Shown here: positions 1 to 8,871 of the stretch, one piece after another
Layout: every line of letters starts with the position of its first letter
How positions within the stretch are numbered: position 1 is the stretch's first letter
Source of the DNA: Nitrosomonadales bacterium
GTDB taxonomy: Bacteria > Pseudomonadota > Gammaproteobacteria > Burkholderiales > Gallionellaceae
Assembly: GCA_016208015.1 (NCBI GenBank)
Contig: JACQYW010000013.1
Coordinates: 1-64,000 of the forward strand
Direction: 5' to 3'
DNA: 64,000 bases
Position numbers and translations under genes: made by a program
Notes under the pieces: model-generated
Told to the model about the DNA's origin: nothing
The model's input: only the letters and a program-made list of their open reading frames with translations
The model's database searches: none

Positions 1-168
1 AGTCAAAAGTAGTGAAACTGAGCTACACTTATTTGCAGCCGTCACCCAAAATGGCGGCTAAAGTGCCTGGGTAAAATTCAACGCGCAGGGCTGGGTAGTT
101 TTAAACGCGCACCAACACTAGATCCAAGCCCGATTCGAACTGTTCAGAGAAATGGTCGTATTCGACGT

Positions 169-435
169 GTGAATAGTTGGGCCGCCATCACTGGCGAAAA
201 AATTCGTTATGCCTACCCTGCGTTCGGTGGGACCAGGGATGAGAAGCTTGTGAATATCATGAAGAAGCGTATTTCTACTTTTTCATTGCTACTTGGCGGA
301 GTGCAAGATTTCGACATCGACTCCACTTGCTCTGCAGATGAAGACTGGCGTAATGAGGTTGTTAAACTCGCCAAGAGACAACTCAATGCTGAAGGTGGGA
401 AACTGAATGCTAAAGAACCAGGGGATACCTGTTAG
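169..435 (+). CDS. Hypothetical protein, GTG start, 88 aa
   Basis: This is an open frame of unknown function read from a GTG. The frame is already open from about position 22, so the true start could be further upstream or the gene could be a remnant of something truncated. No recognisable domain or convincing ribosome binding site is seen. The product is mixed-charge and soluble-looking. It lies outside the nif operon that follows on the other strand, and the 190 bases after it hold no other feature I can name. It may not be a real gene. Confidence 0.3.
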   Translation: MNSWAAITGEKIRYAYPAFGGTRDEKLVNIMKKRISTFSLLLGGVQDFDIDSTCSADEDWRNEVVKLAKRQLNAEGGKLNAKEPGDTC

Positions 436-628
436 GCATATTGACCGCTATTGGTTTCTGAATCGCCCCCAATCCTGTAGATCCTTTACACCCTGATTGT
501 CTGGAATGTACGCCATAGCCGTCGTTCAACGATGCGGAACCTTTTGTCTTCTATGGCCGAGGAACAGCCCCGCGAAAGAAATGCAGAATTGATTTCCTGC
601 GCCAGCTTGTGAGCTCTCAAGCGCTCAA

Positions 629-868
629 TCAAACATCCAGCAACAATCCTGTCTCGCGCCGGTACTTGACCTTCTTCTCCACCTTGTCGGCCACATAAGC
701 GGCGAACTCGCTGACGTTTTCATAGCCTTGCGCGATGATGAACTCCGCCAGTGCGTCAATCATGACTCTGGTCTGCTCGATCTCGGCGAAGCTGCGACCG
801 CAGGTCAGGCATTTTTCACCGTCGTCACGGCAAGCCGTTTTCCCCTTGCAGGGGGTGAAGGTACTCAT
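629..868 (-). CDS. Small cysteine-containing protein of the Nif11/DUF6156 operon
   Basis: A 79-aa protein whose first 25 residues contain four cysteines (C7, C13, C20, C23) in a CKGK-x3-C-x6-C-x2-C arrangement, which could bind zinc or a small Fe-S centre. The rest is helical and charged. Its ATG overlaps the end of the preceding gene by four bases, so it is the last gene of a three-gene operon driven by the -24/-12 element at 1496-1511. I do not recognise a named family. The operon context suggests a role accessory to nitrogen fixation, which is inference. Confidence 0.7.
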   Translation of the reverse strand: MSTFTPCKGKTACRDDGEKCLTCGRSFAEIEQTRVMIDALAEFIIAQGYENVSEFAAYVADKVEKKVKYRRETGLLLDV

Positions 869-1173
869 GCCGGTTTTCCTTCGGTGTCGAACAGCAGCAA
901 CGTCACTTCGCCGTCGATGTCGGTGATCTCTGCGCTGCCCAGTTTGCCGTTGTCGTGGTAGGTGTAGCGATGCTGCAGCTCGATCTCGCCATAGGCGAGT
1001 TTGTCGAATCCGGTGAGGCGATCCTGGGTGTCGAAGTAACCGCGGAAGAAGGTGTTGCGGTTCTCCACTTCGCTGGTTTGCAGTTCGTTGACCAGCTTGA
1101 ACGGCAGCTTGACGCCGGTGTAGGTGACAAAGAACCGGGGCGTTCCCCGGTTTTCGTTGTTCGTCGTACTCAT
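865..1173 (-). CDS. DUF6156-like conserved protein
   Basis: A 102-aa protein rich in aromatic residues (PRFFVTYTGVKLPFKLVN near the N terminus, then ELQHRYTYHDNGKL). It resembles small nif-cluster proteins annotated as DUF6156; the family assignment is from memory and moderate. No catalytic motif or membrane segment is visible, and a beta-rich fold with repeated Y/F-x-T/D strands is likely. It sits five bases after the Nif11-like gene and overlaps the next gene by four bases, so the three are translated from one message. Function is unknown. Confidence 0.75.
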   Translation of the reverse strand: MSTTNNENRGTPRFFVTYTGVKLPFKLVNELQTSEVENRNTFFRGYFDTQDRLTGFDKLAYGEIELQHRYTYHDNGKLGSAEITDIDGEVTLLLFDTEGKPA

Positions 1174-1178
1174 TTCAA

Positions 1179-1397
1179 TCAGGCGCGCAGCAGCGCTTTG
1201 GCGAGTCGTTCGGAAAGCTGGTCGGCCGTGAATTGCGGCTCGTTGGGCGGATACATCTCATCCTCGATGAAGTTGAAACCGCTCTCTTTTGCCAGGGTGA
1301 GCAGTTCGCGCACTTTTTGGCAGGCGCTCAGTTTTGCTTTCAGATCGGCGTCTGTTCTGGCTTTGTCGGAAAAACCTTTGATATCTTTGATGGCCAT
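1179..1397 (-). CDS. Nif11-like family protein
   Basis: A 72-aa protein matching the Nif11 pattern: a helical N-terminal segment with the run KAKLSACQKVRELLTLAKESGFNF, here split across residues 19-43, followed by an acidic segment and a C-terminal helix. Nif11 proteins occur next to nif genes in several diazotrophs, and the same fold is used as a leader for ribosomal peptides in cyanobacteria. No double-Gly cleavage site or core peptide is visible here, so a nif accessory role is more likely than a peptide precursor. It is first in its operon, behind a sigma-54 type promoter. Confidence 0.8.
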   Translation of the reverse strand: MAIKDIKGFSDKARTDADLKAKLSACQKVRELLTLAKESGFNFIEDEMYPPNEPQFTADQLSERLAKALLRA

Positions 1398-1495
1398 GTG
1401 GGTCCCGTATATTTTGGAGTAAATGAAACAACGGGCGGCGTTTTGTGCCGTCCTTGTCGGTTGAAAGGTGGTTATTTCAGCCTTGAGCAGCAGAT

Positions 1496-1511
1496 AGCAA
1501 ATTGCATGCCT
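1496..1511 (-). promoter_or_regulatory. -24/-12 (sigma-54) promoter of the Nif11 operon
   Basis: On the minus strand the sequence reads AGGCATGCAATTTGCT, which fits the -24 GG and -12 GC elements with exact 12-base spacing. The predicted start is about 85 bases before the Nif11-like ATG at 1397. No perfect TGT-N10-ACA NifA site was found upstream; the best is a one-arm match near 1640. Confidence 0.65.
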
Positions 1512-1536
1512 CAGGTGCCGATGGAAAGCGGGTGAT

Positions 1537-1599
1537 GGAGCGCCGACGTTCTCGTCGGCAATGATGGTTTAAAGATGGCCGACGAGGACTCGGCGCTCC
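1537..1599. repeat. Imperfect inverted repeat upstream of the Nif11 promoter
   Basis: Two arms of 22-23 bases, 1537-1559 and 1578-1599, are near-perfect reverse complements separated by 18 bases. It lies between the nucleotidyltransferase gene end and the Nif11 promoter. A second palindromic fragment (ACCCCGGCGAAGGCGGGG) begins at about 1613. It could be a mobile palindromic unit or a transcription barrier. Confidence 0.65.
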
Positions 1600-1659
1600 C
1601 ACAGGCGTTGTCACCCCGGCGAAGGCGGGGCATCAATGGCAATGTATTGCAAATGCCAA

Positions 1660-2679
1660 CTAGCTTTTCCCATCCAATCTGGCAAAAGTTCCTTCGTCGC
1701 GCATTCGCTCCGGGAATGCGCGAATTTTGTCGAAGCTCAATTGCGGCAGCTTCTCCTGTATCAGTTGATAAACCGCACGCGCCTGCGCCAGGTCGCGCGG
1801 TTTTTTCATGGGGTCGCGATCTTCTTTTTGACTCAGCCACGTTTTGTAAAAGACGAACGCGCGCGGATCGACGGTCACCATTTCGGCCATGCTGCCGTTG
1901 GTGGCGACAACGGCTTGGCGGAATTTCGGAGAGCTCAGCAGCCAATCCATGTTCTTGATTTTGGTTGCCCAGAAATCATCCGGGTTGGCAATCAATTGCG
2001 GATGCTCCTTGTCGTCGAAAAGCGAAGCAGGGCGGCGCTTGATCAAGTCGATCATATAGCCTTGTGAATTGGCAGCGCTGTATTCCTGGTTCTTCAGCAA
2101 CTCAAAAGTAGGGTCGTATTTTTTGATCACGCCGATCAAGCCGTACTTGTTGAAATGCTCGTCGCTATCTGCCGCAAGGGTGATTCGTTTGCGCGAGTCC
2201 CACAGCAAGTCCATGTCGGTGGTTGCCGTCACATCGCCGTTGAAGCGAACGCCCGCCTGCGTTTCATAGGCGTAGAGCGCATTGGTTCCAATCACCATGA
2301 AGTGGTCTTGCAGCCCCGCGCGCCGAATTTCTTCCAGTAAACCGACCACGACGTTCGGCGTGCGGCCCACTCGCAAGGCGACATTAAGCCGACTATGTGT
2401 GGCAATGACGGCATTGAGTTGCTTCAGGGTTTGCTCGGAAGCTGCCTTGCCTTTCTTGAACTCCTCCAGAATTCTTTCGGTTTCGGGTGACCTGACGCCA
2501 AGGCTTTTGGTTTGTCTTGTCGTGTACTCGCGATAAAGATAATCGCGTCCTTTGACGGACTTCCAGTACATGCTGCCGCGATAATTCTGCGCACGACGCT
2601 CCGCCGCAAGCCAGGATTTTCTAGCCTGTTCTGCATCGATGTATTGCCGGATCTGGTTTTCGTCGAGAGCGGTGTACAT
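1660..2679 (-). CDS. GSU2403-like nucleotidyltransferase-fold protein
   Basis: A 339-aa soluble protein. The central part carries GTNALYAYE followed by TTDMDLLWD, the pattern of a nucleotidyltransferase fold with a D-x-D metal pair, as in the GSU2403 family. The N-terminal third is helical and charged. The C-terminal third is helical too and contains RPASLFDD and DFWATKIKNMDWLL. Substrate is unknown; relatives are sometimes found with defence or toxin-antitoxin genes. It follows nifA in the same direction after a 63-base gap and may be read through from nifLA. A link with nitrogen fixation is not shown by the sequence itself. Confidence 0.75.
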   Translation of the reverse strand: MYTALDENQIRQYIDAEQARKSWLAAERRAQNYRGSMYWKSVKGRDYLYREYTTRQTKSLGVRSPETERILEEFKKGKAASEQTLKQLNAVIATHSRLNVALRVGRTPNVVVGLLEEIRRAGLQDHFMVIGTNALYAYETQAGVRFNGDVTATTDMDLLWDSRKRITLAADSDEHFNKYGLIGVIKKYDPTFELLKNQEYSAANSQGYMIDLIKRRPASLFDDKEHPQLIANPDDFWATKIKNMDWLLSSPKFRQAVVATNGSMAEMVTVDPRAFVFYKTWLSQKEDRDPMKKPRDLAQARAVYQLIQEKLPQLSFDKIRAFPERMRDEGTFARLDGKS

Positions 2680-2742
2680 AACGGTTAGAGGAAATAATTG
2701 CCAGTCGCAATATATCCCTCTAACACAATTAAAGTCAATTGG

Positions 2743-4278
2743 TTATATTTGCCTCACCTTGATGTTCAGCGTCTGGATGCGATAAGCGATCTGCCTCGGC
2801 GTCATGTCGAGCAACCTTGCCGCCTTGGCCTGTACCCAGCCCGCCTGTTCCAGCGCGGCGATGACCTTTTCTCTCTCATCGAGATTGGGGTCGTCGAGGT
2901 CCAGTTCCTGGATCGCGCCGCGGCTGCTCGAGATCTTTTCGTCGATGCCGGTGAGTAATATCGCATCGCGGTCTATGGTGTTGCCTTCGGTCATCACCGA
3001 GGCGCGTTCCAGGCAGTTCTCCAGTTCGCGCACGTTGCCCGGCCAGTCGTGATGCATGAGGATGCGCAGTGCGGCATCGGTGAGGCTGAGTGATCGGCCT
3101 TGATTGGTGCTGACTTTTTCCACCAGAAAGCGCGCGATCTCGGGGATGTCTTCCATGCGGTCGCGCAGCGGCGGCAGGTACAGCGGCATCACGTTGAGGC
3201 GGTAGTACAAGTCTTCGCGGAAGCGGCCTTTTTCGACTTCCAGTTCCAGGTCGCGGTGCGTGGCCGCGACCACGCGCACATCGACCTTGATGGTCTTGGT
3301 GCCGCCGACGCGTTCCAGTTCGCCTTCCTGCAACACGCGCAGCAGCTTGGCCTGGAACGAGGCGGAGATCTCGCCGATCTCGTCGAGGAACACGGTGCCG
3401 CCCTCGGCCTGCTCGAAGCGTCCCTTGCGCTGTGCCACCGCGCCGGTGAAGGCGCCTTTCTCGTGGCCGAACAATTCGCTTTCCAGCAAGGTCTCGGGCA
3501 AGGCTGCACAGTTGAGTTTGACGAAGCTGCCGCGCGCGCGCGGCGAGTTGTAGTGGATGGCGTTGGCGATCAGCTCCTTGCCGGTGCCGGTCTCGCCGCG
3601 GATGAGCACGGTGGTGTTCCATTTCGCCACCAGCCGTACCTGCTCGAAGATGCGGCGCATCGGTTGGGTGTGGCCGATGATGTTGTCGAAGCCGTATTGC
3701 CCGCGCACGGTGCGGCGCAGCACGTCGCGCTCTTCGGCGATCTCTTTCTTTTCCTGTGCCACGTCCTGCGACAGACGCACGCTCTGGCCGATCAGGTTGG
3801 CGACCATCTCGAGGAAGTGCTGGTATTCGTCCAGTTGCTTGTTGATGCTGGGCGCGGGCTGCGCCGCCAGCACGCCGACTGTTTTCTGTCCGATGCGGAT
3901 GGGCACGCCGACGAAGGCGCCCTGCGGGTTGTAGATGCCGAGGCGCGAGAGGAAGCGCGGCTCGTCCATGATGCATTCGACCACGATGCTGTTGCCGGTC
4001 TTGAGGATGGTGCCGACCACGCCCTCGCCGGGCAGGTAGCTGACTTCCTCGGTGACGGTGTCGGAGACGCCGTACACCAGCGATACCTGCAGTTCGCCGC
4101 TGGCAGCATCGATGAGGCTGACCATGCCGCGTTCCAGCGCCATGCCTTCGTGCAGCGCATTGAGCACACCGTCCAGCGTCTGTTTGAAATTGAGCGAGTG
4201 CGACAGCACGCGGCTCACCTGGTACAGCGTCTCCAGTTCGGAATGCAGCAGGTCGAGTTCGATGCGCGGATCAGACAT
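2743..4278 (-). CDS. nifA: NifA, sigma-54-dependent activator of nif genes
   Basis: 511 aa with the full NifA architecture: an N-terminal GAF domain (about 20-170), an AAA+ domain (about 200-435) with Walker A GETGTGKE at 228-235, the sigma-54 contact loop GAFTGA at 275-280 and Walker B FLDE near 298, then a C-terminal Fis-type helix-turn-helix ending [20 protein letters not shown]. It binds TGT-N10-ACA sites and activates -24/-12 promoters. No C-x4-C pair is present between the AAA+ and DNA-binding domains, so it should not sense oxygen itself; this fits partnership with NifL. Its ATG overlaps the nifL stop by eight bases (ATGTCTGA), so translation is coupled. Confidence 0.97.
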   Translation of the reverse strand: MSDPRIELDLLHSELETLYQVSRVLSHSLNFKQTLDGVLNALHEGMALERGMVSLIDAASGELQVSLVYGVSDTVTEEVSYLPGEGVVGTILKTGNSIVVECIMDEPRFLSRLGIYNPQGAFVGVPIRIGQKTVGVLAAQPAPSINKQLDEYQHFLEMVANLIGQSVRLSQDVAQEKKEIAEERDVLRRTVRGQYGFDNIIGHTQPMRRIFEQVRLVAKWNTTVLIRGETGTGKELIANAIHYNSPRARGSFVKLNCAALPETLLESELFGHEKGAFTGAVAQRKGRFEQAEGGTVFLDEIGEISASFQAKLLRVLQEGELERVGGTKTIKVDVRVVAATHRDLELEVEKGRFREDLYYRLNVMPLYLPPLRDRMEDIPEIARFLVEKVSTNQGRSLSLTDAALRILMHHDWPGNVRELENCLERASVMTEGNTIDRDAILLTGIDEKISSSRGAIQELDLDDPNLDEREKVIAALEQAGWVQAKAARLLDMTPRQIAYRIQTLNIKVRQI

Positions 4279-5818
4279 GGTTGCCTCCCGTCGTCAGGGG
4301 CAGCTGCACGCGCACGCGACAGCCGGTGTGATGGGACGGATCGATGTCGATGGTGCCGCCGTGGCGGTTCACCACTTCCTGCGCCATCGCCAAGCCGAGG
4401 CCGAGGTGCTGCTTCGCCGCGCCCTTGGTGGTGAAGAAGGGCTGGAACACCTCATAACGCAGATCGTCGGCGATGCCGGGGCCGCTGTCTTCGACCAGCA
4501 CTTCGATATGGTCGGCACGCGTTGTGCAGGTCAGGCGCAGTTCGCGCGTGCCGCCGCGGCGCTCGTTCATCGCCTCGATCGCGTTGGTGACCAGTTGCTT
4601 GAACAGGTTGGTCAGTTGCGCCGGATGGCCGTTGATGGTCGTCGTTCCGCTCGATGGAGACCATTCCACCACCACGCCGGTCGCGAGCAGACTGGCCGTG
4701 GTGAGCTTGAGTACATCGACCAGCACCTCGTTGAGGTCGACCGGCTGCATCCCTTCGCTGCTCTGGTTCGGGATGCACGCGCGCAGTTTTTCCAGCGCCT
4801 CGCGGCTCTTCTGCATGGCTTCTTCCAGCGCGCTGGCGGCAGGCAGGTCAACCCCGCTGTCGCGGCGGCGCTCCATCATGTTGGCCACGGCGCTCAGCAT
4901 GTTGAGTGGGCCTTCGAGTTGATAGACCGCGCCGGCCAGCGTTTCGCGCAGGCCCTGGATGCGTTCCTGCTCGGACAGCAATGCGCGCAGGCTGTTGATG
5001 CGCAGCGCTTCCTGCTGGCGCTTGATCTCGCTGATGTCCTGGATGGTGAGCAACAAATAGTGGCGGCGCAGCGGTTCGTAAAACGCATCCGCGCCGACAT
5101 CGTGTTCCTCGAACCACGAGATCGCGCAGGAGAACCAGCGCGATGTCTTCTTGGTCGTTTCGATGCACACCTCGCGCGCGGCGATGTTGCGGTGTTTTTC
5201 GTGCGCCTTGCCGAACGCCTCGCCCATCTGCTCGCGCAGTGCGGCCAGCAGTTTCAGCGCGGGTTCCTTGCCGAGGTCGCCGATGAGTTTCTTGTATTCC
5301 TGGTTGTCCAGCACCACGCGCTCTTTCTCGTCCAGCAGCACGATGGCGACCTGCGCCGCGTCCACCACCGATTCGATCAGCGTCTTCTGGTTCTGCACCT
5401 GGCGTTCGAGGCGATGCACCTCGGTCACGTCGCGGTGCATGCCGAGGTAATGCGTAGTGTCGCCTTCTTCGCCCACCACGGGCGTGATGGTGACATCGGC
5501 CAGATAGCGGCTGCCGTCCTTGCGTTTGTTGACCAGCAGGCCGTTCCACGGACGCTGGCGCTGGATCTGCGCCCACAGCGTTTCGTACACCAGCTTGGGC
5601 GTGACGCGATAAGAGAGGATGGATTCGTTGTGACCGACGACCTCGTCCTGCCCGTAGCCGGTGATGCGCTGGAACGCGCTGTTGGAGTAAAGGATGTTGG
5701 CGCGCGCATCGGTGATGGAGATCGCCAGTGCGGCCTGTTCCACCGCCTTGCGGAACAGGTGCATCGGCACTTCGCCAGGGCCTGCGGTCGCGGTCGGTGT
5801 GGCGGGTTGCTTGGACAT
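4271..5818 (-). CDS. nifL: NifL, redox- and nitrogen-sensing anti-activator of NifA
   Basis: 515 aa from the ATG at 5818, which has a GGAG six bases upstream; an in-frame ATG at 5857 is less likely. The first PAS domain (about 5-125) contains [10 protein letters not shown] and [12 protein letters not shown] typical of FAD-binding NifL PAS1. A second PAS-like segment follows (about 140-270), then a helical region and a GHKL ATPase domain with VTNAIEA (N box), [10 protein letters not shown] (G1) and [11 protein letters not shown] (G2). The position of the kinase H box reads [12 protein letters not shown] without a histidine, so it acts by binding NifA and not by phosphotransfer. NifL inhibits NifA under oxygen or fixed nitrogen. 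Confidence 0.95.
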   Translation of the reverse strand: MSKQPATPTATAGPGEVPMHLFRKAVEQAALAISITDARANILYSNSAFQRITGYGQDEVVGHNESILSYRVTPKLVYETLWAQIQRQRPWNGLLVNKRKDGSRYLADVTITPVVGEEGDTTHYLGMHRDVTEVHRLERQVQNQKTLIESVVDAAQVAIVLLDEKERVVLDNQEYKKLIGDLGKEPALKLLAALREQMGEAFGKAHEKHRNIAAREVCIETTKKTSRWFSCAISWFEEHDVGADAFYEPLRRHYLLLTIQDISEIKRQQEALRINSLRALLSEQERIQGLRETLAGAVYQLEGPLNMLSAVANMMERRRDSGVDLPAASALEEAMQKSREALEKLRACIPNQSSEGMQPVDLNEVLVDVLKLTTASLLATGVVVEWSPSSGTTTINGHPAQLTNLFKQLVTNAIEAMNERRGGTRELRLTCTTRADHIEVLVEDSGPGIADDLRYEVFQPFFTTKGAAKQHLGLGLAMAQEVVNRHGGTIDIDPSHHTGCRVRVQLPLTTGGNHV

Positions 5819-5852
5819 GGAGGCTCCGGTTGAGGATAGATACGGATAGTTC

Positions 5853-5868
5853 AGCAATAACCATGCCT
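5853..5868 (-). promoter_or_regulatory. -24/-12 (sigma-54) promoter of nifLA
   Basis: The minus strand reads AGGCATGGTTATTGCT, with GG and GC twelve bases apart, ending 35 bases before the nifL ATG. The 12-base stretch at its downstream edge is identical to that of the promoter at 44319-44334. The activator could be NifA through the shared site at 5911-5926, or NtrC; no clear NtrC dyad is seen. Confidence 0.7.
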
Positions 5869-5910
5869 GCGGATTTTCTGTTTTCGTTCATCGCCGCAAA
5901 TCGCGCCAGT

Positions 5911-5926
5911 TGTCGTGTTTGCTACA
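5911..5926. promoter_or_regulatory. NifA upstream activator site between nifL and rnfA
   Basis: TGTCGTGTTTGCTACA is an exact TGT-N10-ACA match. It lies about 110 bases upstream of the rnf -24 element and about 45 bases upstream of the nifL -24 element, so it can serve both divergent promoters. Confidence 0.85.
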
Positions 5927-6032
5927 TCGGTGCATGACGCGGCCCGACAACGACAAAGGTTTTTCGCACCTGTCTGGTGCGCTCGCCTACCAAACGCCTT
6001 ATTTCGTGCGTTCCGCTTCAGTGCACACATAT

Positions 6033-6048
6033 TGGCACGGCGCTTGCA
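6033..6048 (+). promoter_or_regulatory. -24/-12 (sigma-54) promoter of the rnf operon
   Basis: TGGCACGGCGCTTGCA is a full match to the sigma-54 consensus, ending 26 bases before the rnfA ATG. With the NifA site at 5911-5926 it places rnf under nif control. Confidence 0.93.
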
Positions 6049-6073
6049 ATCGAGAGGGCAGGAGATCGTTTAT

Positions 6074-6655
6074 ATGAGCGAGTACTTATTACTTTTGTTG
6101 GGCACGGCGTTGGTCAACAACGTGGTGCTGGTGAAGTTCCTCGGGCTGTGTCCCTTCATGGGCGTGTCCAAGAAGATGGACGGCGCGCTCGGCATGGGCA
6201 TGGCCACCACCTTCGTGCTGACGCTGGCCACCGCCGCGACCTGGATGCTGGAGCACTGGCTGTTGATGCCGCTCGGCATCCAGTACCTGCGCATCCTCGC
6301 CTTCATCCTCACCATCGCCGCCGTGGTGCAATTCACCGAGATGCTGATCCGCAAATTCAGCCCCGCGCTGTACCAGGTGCTGGGCATCTACCTGCCGCTC
6401 ATCACCACCAACTGCGCGGTGCTTGGCATCGCGCTGCTCAACGTGCAGGAGAAGAGCGATTTCGTGCACAGCCTGATGTACGGCTTCGGTTCGGCGCTCG
6501 GTTTCACGCTGGTGATGCTGCTGTTCACCGGACTGCGCGTGCGCCTGGCGCTGGCGCAGGTGCCCAACGCTTTCAGCGGCGCACCAATCGGCTTCATCAC
6601 CGCCAGTTTGCTGGCGCTGGCGTTCATGGGGTTTGCGGGGTTGGCGTCACATTAA
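6074..6655 (+). CDS. rnfA: RnfA, membrane subunit of the Rnf electron-transport complex
   Basis: 193 aa, the usual RnfA length, starting at an ATG with AGGAG about ten bases upstream; upstream in-frame codons lie in the promoter. It has about six membrane helices and the conserved stretches [19 protein letters not shown] and [12 protein letters not shown]. The two in-membrane cysteines (in LCPF and NCAVLG) match those that hold a membrane [2Fe-2S] centre shared with RnfE. Rnf uses the ion gradient to push electrons from NADH toward ferredoxin or flavodoxin, here for nitrogenase. First gene of rnfABCDGEH. Confidence 0.96.
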   Translation: MSEYLLLLLGTALVNNVVLVKFLGLCPFMGVSKKMDGALGMGMATTFVLTLATAATWMLEHWLLMPLGIQYLRILAFILTIAAVVQFTEMLIRKFSPALYQVLGIYLPLITTNCAVLGIALLNVQEKSDFVHSLMYGFGSALGFTLVMLLFTGLRVRLALAQVPNAFSGAPIGFITASLLALAFMGFAGLASH

Positions 6656-6664
6656 AGTGATTTT

Positions 6665-6738
6665 GTAGGTTGGGTTGAGCGTAGCGATACCCAACGATTG
6701 AAAGAACGATGGGTATCGCGTTGCTCCACCCATCCTAC
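6665..6738. repeat. Palindromic GTAGG-type repeat between rnfA and rnfB
   Basis: The two arms are GTAGGTTGGGTTGAGCGTAG at 6665-6684, continuing with GATACCCAACG, and its approximate reverse complement ending CCATCCTAC at 6738. It belongs to the same end-sequence family as the repeats at 9927, 11289 and 13083. It may fold into a long hairpin in the rnf message. Confidence 0.8.
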
Positions 6739-6762
6739 GTGGCTGTTGATAAGGAAATTGAG

Positions 6763-7302
6763 ATGCTATTCGCCGCCGTCGTCAGTCTGACCATATTGGG
6801 AACCGTCTTCGGATTGTTGCTCGGCGTCGCCGCGCGCTATCTGAAAGTGGAAGGCAACCCGCTGGTCGCCGAACTCGAACAGCTGCTGCCCGGTTCGCAA
6901 TGCGGGCAGTGCGGTTTCCCCGGCTGCACGGGTGCGGCGCAGGCGCTGGCCGATGGCAGTGCGCCCGTCACGCTGTGCCCGCCCGGCGGCCGCGCCGTGG
7001 TGCAGTTGCTGGCGGACAAGCTTGGCATCGAGGCCGATCTCTCCGGTGTGGAAGAGAAGGGGCCGATGATCGCCGAGGTGAAGGAAGAGATATGTATCGG
7101 CTGCACGCGCTGCTTCAAGGTGTGTCCCACCGACGCCATCATGGGCGCGGCGCAGCAGATCCATGTGGTGTTCCGCGAGGCGTGCACCGCCTGCGGCAAA
7201 TGCGAAGAAGTGTGCCCGACCGAATCCATCAAGCTGCAAGCCGTGCCGGTGACGCTGCAATCGTGGTACTGGAACAAGCCGATGGCAGGGGAGGCAGTAT
7301 GA
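6763..7302 (+). CDS. rnfB: RnfB, iron-sulfur subunit of the Rnf complex
   Basis: 179 aa from the ATG at 6763 (AAGGA about eight bases upstream); an earlier ATG at 6709 lies inside the palindromic repeat. It has an N-terminal membrane helix, then a cluster-binding segment GSQCGQCGFPGC, then two ferredoxin motifs CIGCTRCFKVCP and CTACGKCEEVCP. RnfB passes electrons between the cytoplasmic carrier and the membrane part. The gene ends in an ATGA overlap with rnfC. Confidence 0.96.
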   Translation: MLFAAVVSLTILGTVFGLLLGVAARYLKVEGNPLVAELEQLLPGSQCGQCGFPGCTGAAQALADGSAPVTLCPPGGRAVVQLLADKLGIEADLSGVEEKGPMIAEVKEEICIGCTRCFKVCPTDAIMGAAQQIHVVFREACTACGKCEEVCPTESIKLQAVPVTLQSWYWNKPMAGEAV

Positions 7303-8783
7303 AACTCTTTGACCTGAAAGGCGGCGTCCATCCCGAAGGCAAGAAGGACCTGTCGGCCGAGCGCCATATCCGCGCGCTGCCGTTGCCGAAAAAATTGTAT
7401 GTTCCTTTGCAACAGCACATCGGCGCACCCGCTACGCCCATCGTCAACGTCGGTAACAAGGTACTCAAAGGCCAGCTCATCGCCACCGCGCAGGGCGCGG
7501 TCTCGTCGTCCATCCATGCACCGACCTCAGGCACCATCACGGCGCTGGGCGACCATGTCGCGCCGCATCCCTCCGGTCTGCCGGTGCCGACCATCACGCT
7601 GGAGAGCGATGGCGAAGACAGGTGGTTCATGACCAGGATCGTGGATGACCCGCTCGCGCTGGCGCCGGAAGAAGTCGCCGCGTGCGTTGCGGCAGCGGGC
7701 ATCGTCGGCCTCGGCGGTGCGACCTTCCCTTCCGCGCTCAAATTGAATCTCAGCCGCAGCAGCGGCGTGCAGACGCTGATCATGAACGGCGGCGAATGCG
7801 AACCCTATCTGACCTGCGACGACCGCATCATGCGCGAACGCGCCGTCGAGATCGTCGAAGGCATCCGCCTGATCGCGCATGCCGTCGCCGCCAAAGAGAT
7901 ATTGGTCGGCATCGAGGACAACAAACCCGAAGCCATCGCCGCCATGCAGGAAGCGGCGCAGGGCACGACGGTCAAAGTCGTTGCCATGCCCAGCATGTAT
8001 CCGATGGGTTCGGAGAAGCAGATCATCCAGGTGCTCACCGGCAATGAGGTTCCCGCCGGCGGACGTCCCGCCGACATCGGCGTGCTGGTGCACAACGTCG
8101 CGACGGCGTTTGCCGTGCAGCAGGCGGTCCGTTACGGCAAGCCGCTGATCTCGCGCATCGTCACCATCAGCGGCGGCGCGATCTTGCAGCCATGCAATCT
8201 GGAGGTGTTGATCGGTACACCGTTGCAGGAACTGATCGATTTCAACGGTGGTTATACCCAGCCCGCTGCACGTCTGGTACTGGGCGGCCCGATGATGGGG
8301 CAGCAATTCACCAATACCAATGTGCCCGTAGTGAAGGGAACGAGCGGGGTGCTGGCTCTGCTGGCATCGGAGATCGGTCATGCCGAAGCCTCGCCGTGCA
8401 TCCGTTGTTCGACCTGCGTGCGCGCCTGTCCGGTCGGCCTGTTGCCGCTGGAGATGGCGGCGCATATCCGCACCGCCGATCTGACCGGCGCGGTCGCGCT
8501 GGGACTCAAGGATTGCATCGCCTGCGGCTCCTGCTCCTATGTCTGTCCGGCGCACATCCCGCTGGTGCATTTCTTCAACTACGCCAAGGGCGACCTCGCC
8601 GCGCAGGAACGCAGCAAGCTCAAACAGGAAGCCACCAAGAAACTGGCCGAGGCGCGTAATGAACGCCTGGCCCGCATCGAACGTGAGCGTGCCGAAGCAG
8701 CGGCGAAACGCAAAGCGGCGCGCGAGGCGAAAGAGCGTGCTGCGAAAGAAGCGGCGGCGAAGGCGGCAGAGGAGGCGGTATGA
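7299..8783 (+). CDS. rnfC: RnfC, NADH-oxidising subunit of the Rnf complex
   Basis: 494 aa from the ATG at 7299, overlapping the rnfB stop by four bases. The central NADH/FMN domain (about 130-330) has GIVGLGGATFPSALKLN and MNGGECEPYLTCDDR. Two [4Fe-4S] motifs follow, CIRCSTCVRACPVGL and CIACGSCSYVCPAHI. The last 65 residues are an alanine/lysine/glutamate-rich helical tail, usual in proteobacterial RnfC. It is the likely entry or exit point for NADH electrons. Confidence 0.96.
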   Translation: MKLFDLKGGVHPEGKKDLSAERHIRALPLPKKLYVPLQQHIGAPATPIVNVGNKVLKGQLIATAQGAVSSSIHAPTSGTITALGDHVAPHPSGLPVPTITLESDGEDRWFMTRIVDDPLALAPEEVAACVAAAGIVGLGGATFPSALKLNLSRSSGVQTLIMNGGECEPYLTCDDRIMRERAVEIVEGIRLIAHAVAAKEILVGIEDNKPEAIAAMQEAAQGTTVKVVAMPSMYPMGSEKQIIQVLTGNEVPAGGRPADIGVLVHNVATAFAVQQAVRYGKPLISRIVTISGGAILQPCNLEVLIGTPLQELIDFNGGYTQPAARLVLGGPMMGQQFTNTNVPVVKGTSGVLALLASEIGHAEASPCIRCSTCVRACPVGLLPLEMAAHIRTADLTGAVALGLKDCIACGSCSYVCPAHIPLVHFFNYAKGDLAAQERSKLKQEATKKLAEARNERLARIERERAEAAAKRKAAREAKERAAKEAAAKAAEEAV

Positions 8784-8802
8784 ATTCAAATTCTCCAGCA
8801 AA

Positions 8803-8840
8803 CCTGTTCCCTCTCCCTGCTTGGGGGAAGGAACTGGTTG
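8803..8840. repeat. Short palindromic repeat between rnfC and rnfD
   Basis: The stretch reads roughly ACCTGTTCCCTCTCCCTGC, then TTGGGGGAAGGAACTGGTT, forming an imperfect hairpin. It resembles one arm of the longer repeats at 34983-35093 and 40464-40625. Confidence 0.6.
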
Positions 8841-8871
8841 TGCCAAATGCAGTTGTTCCGAGGAATAGAAC

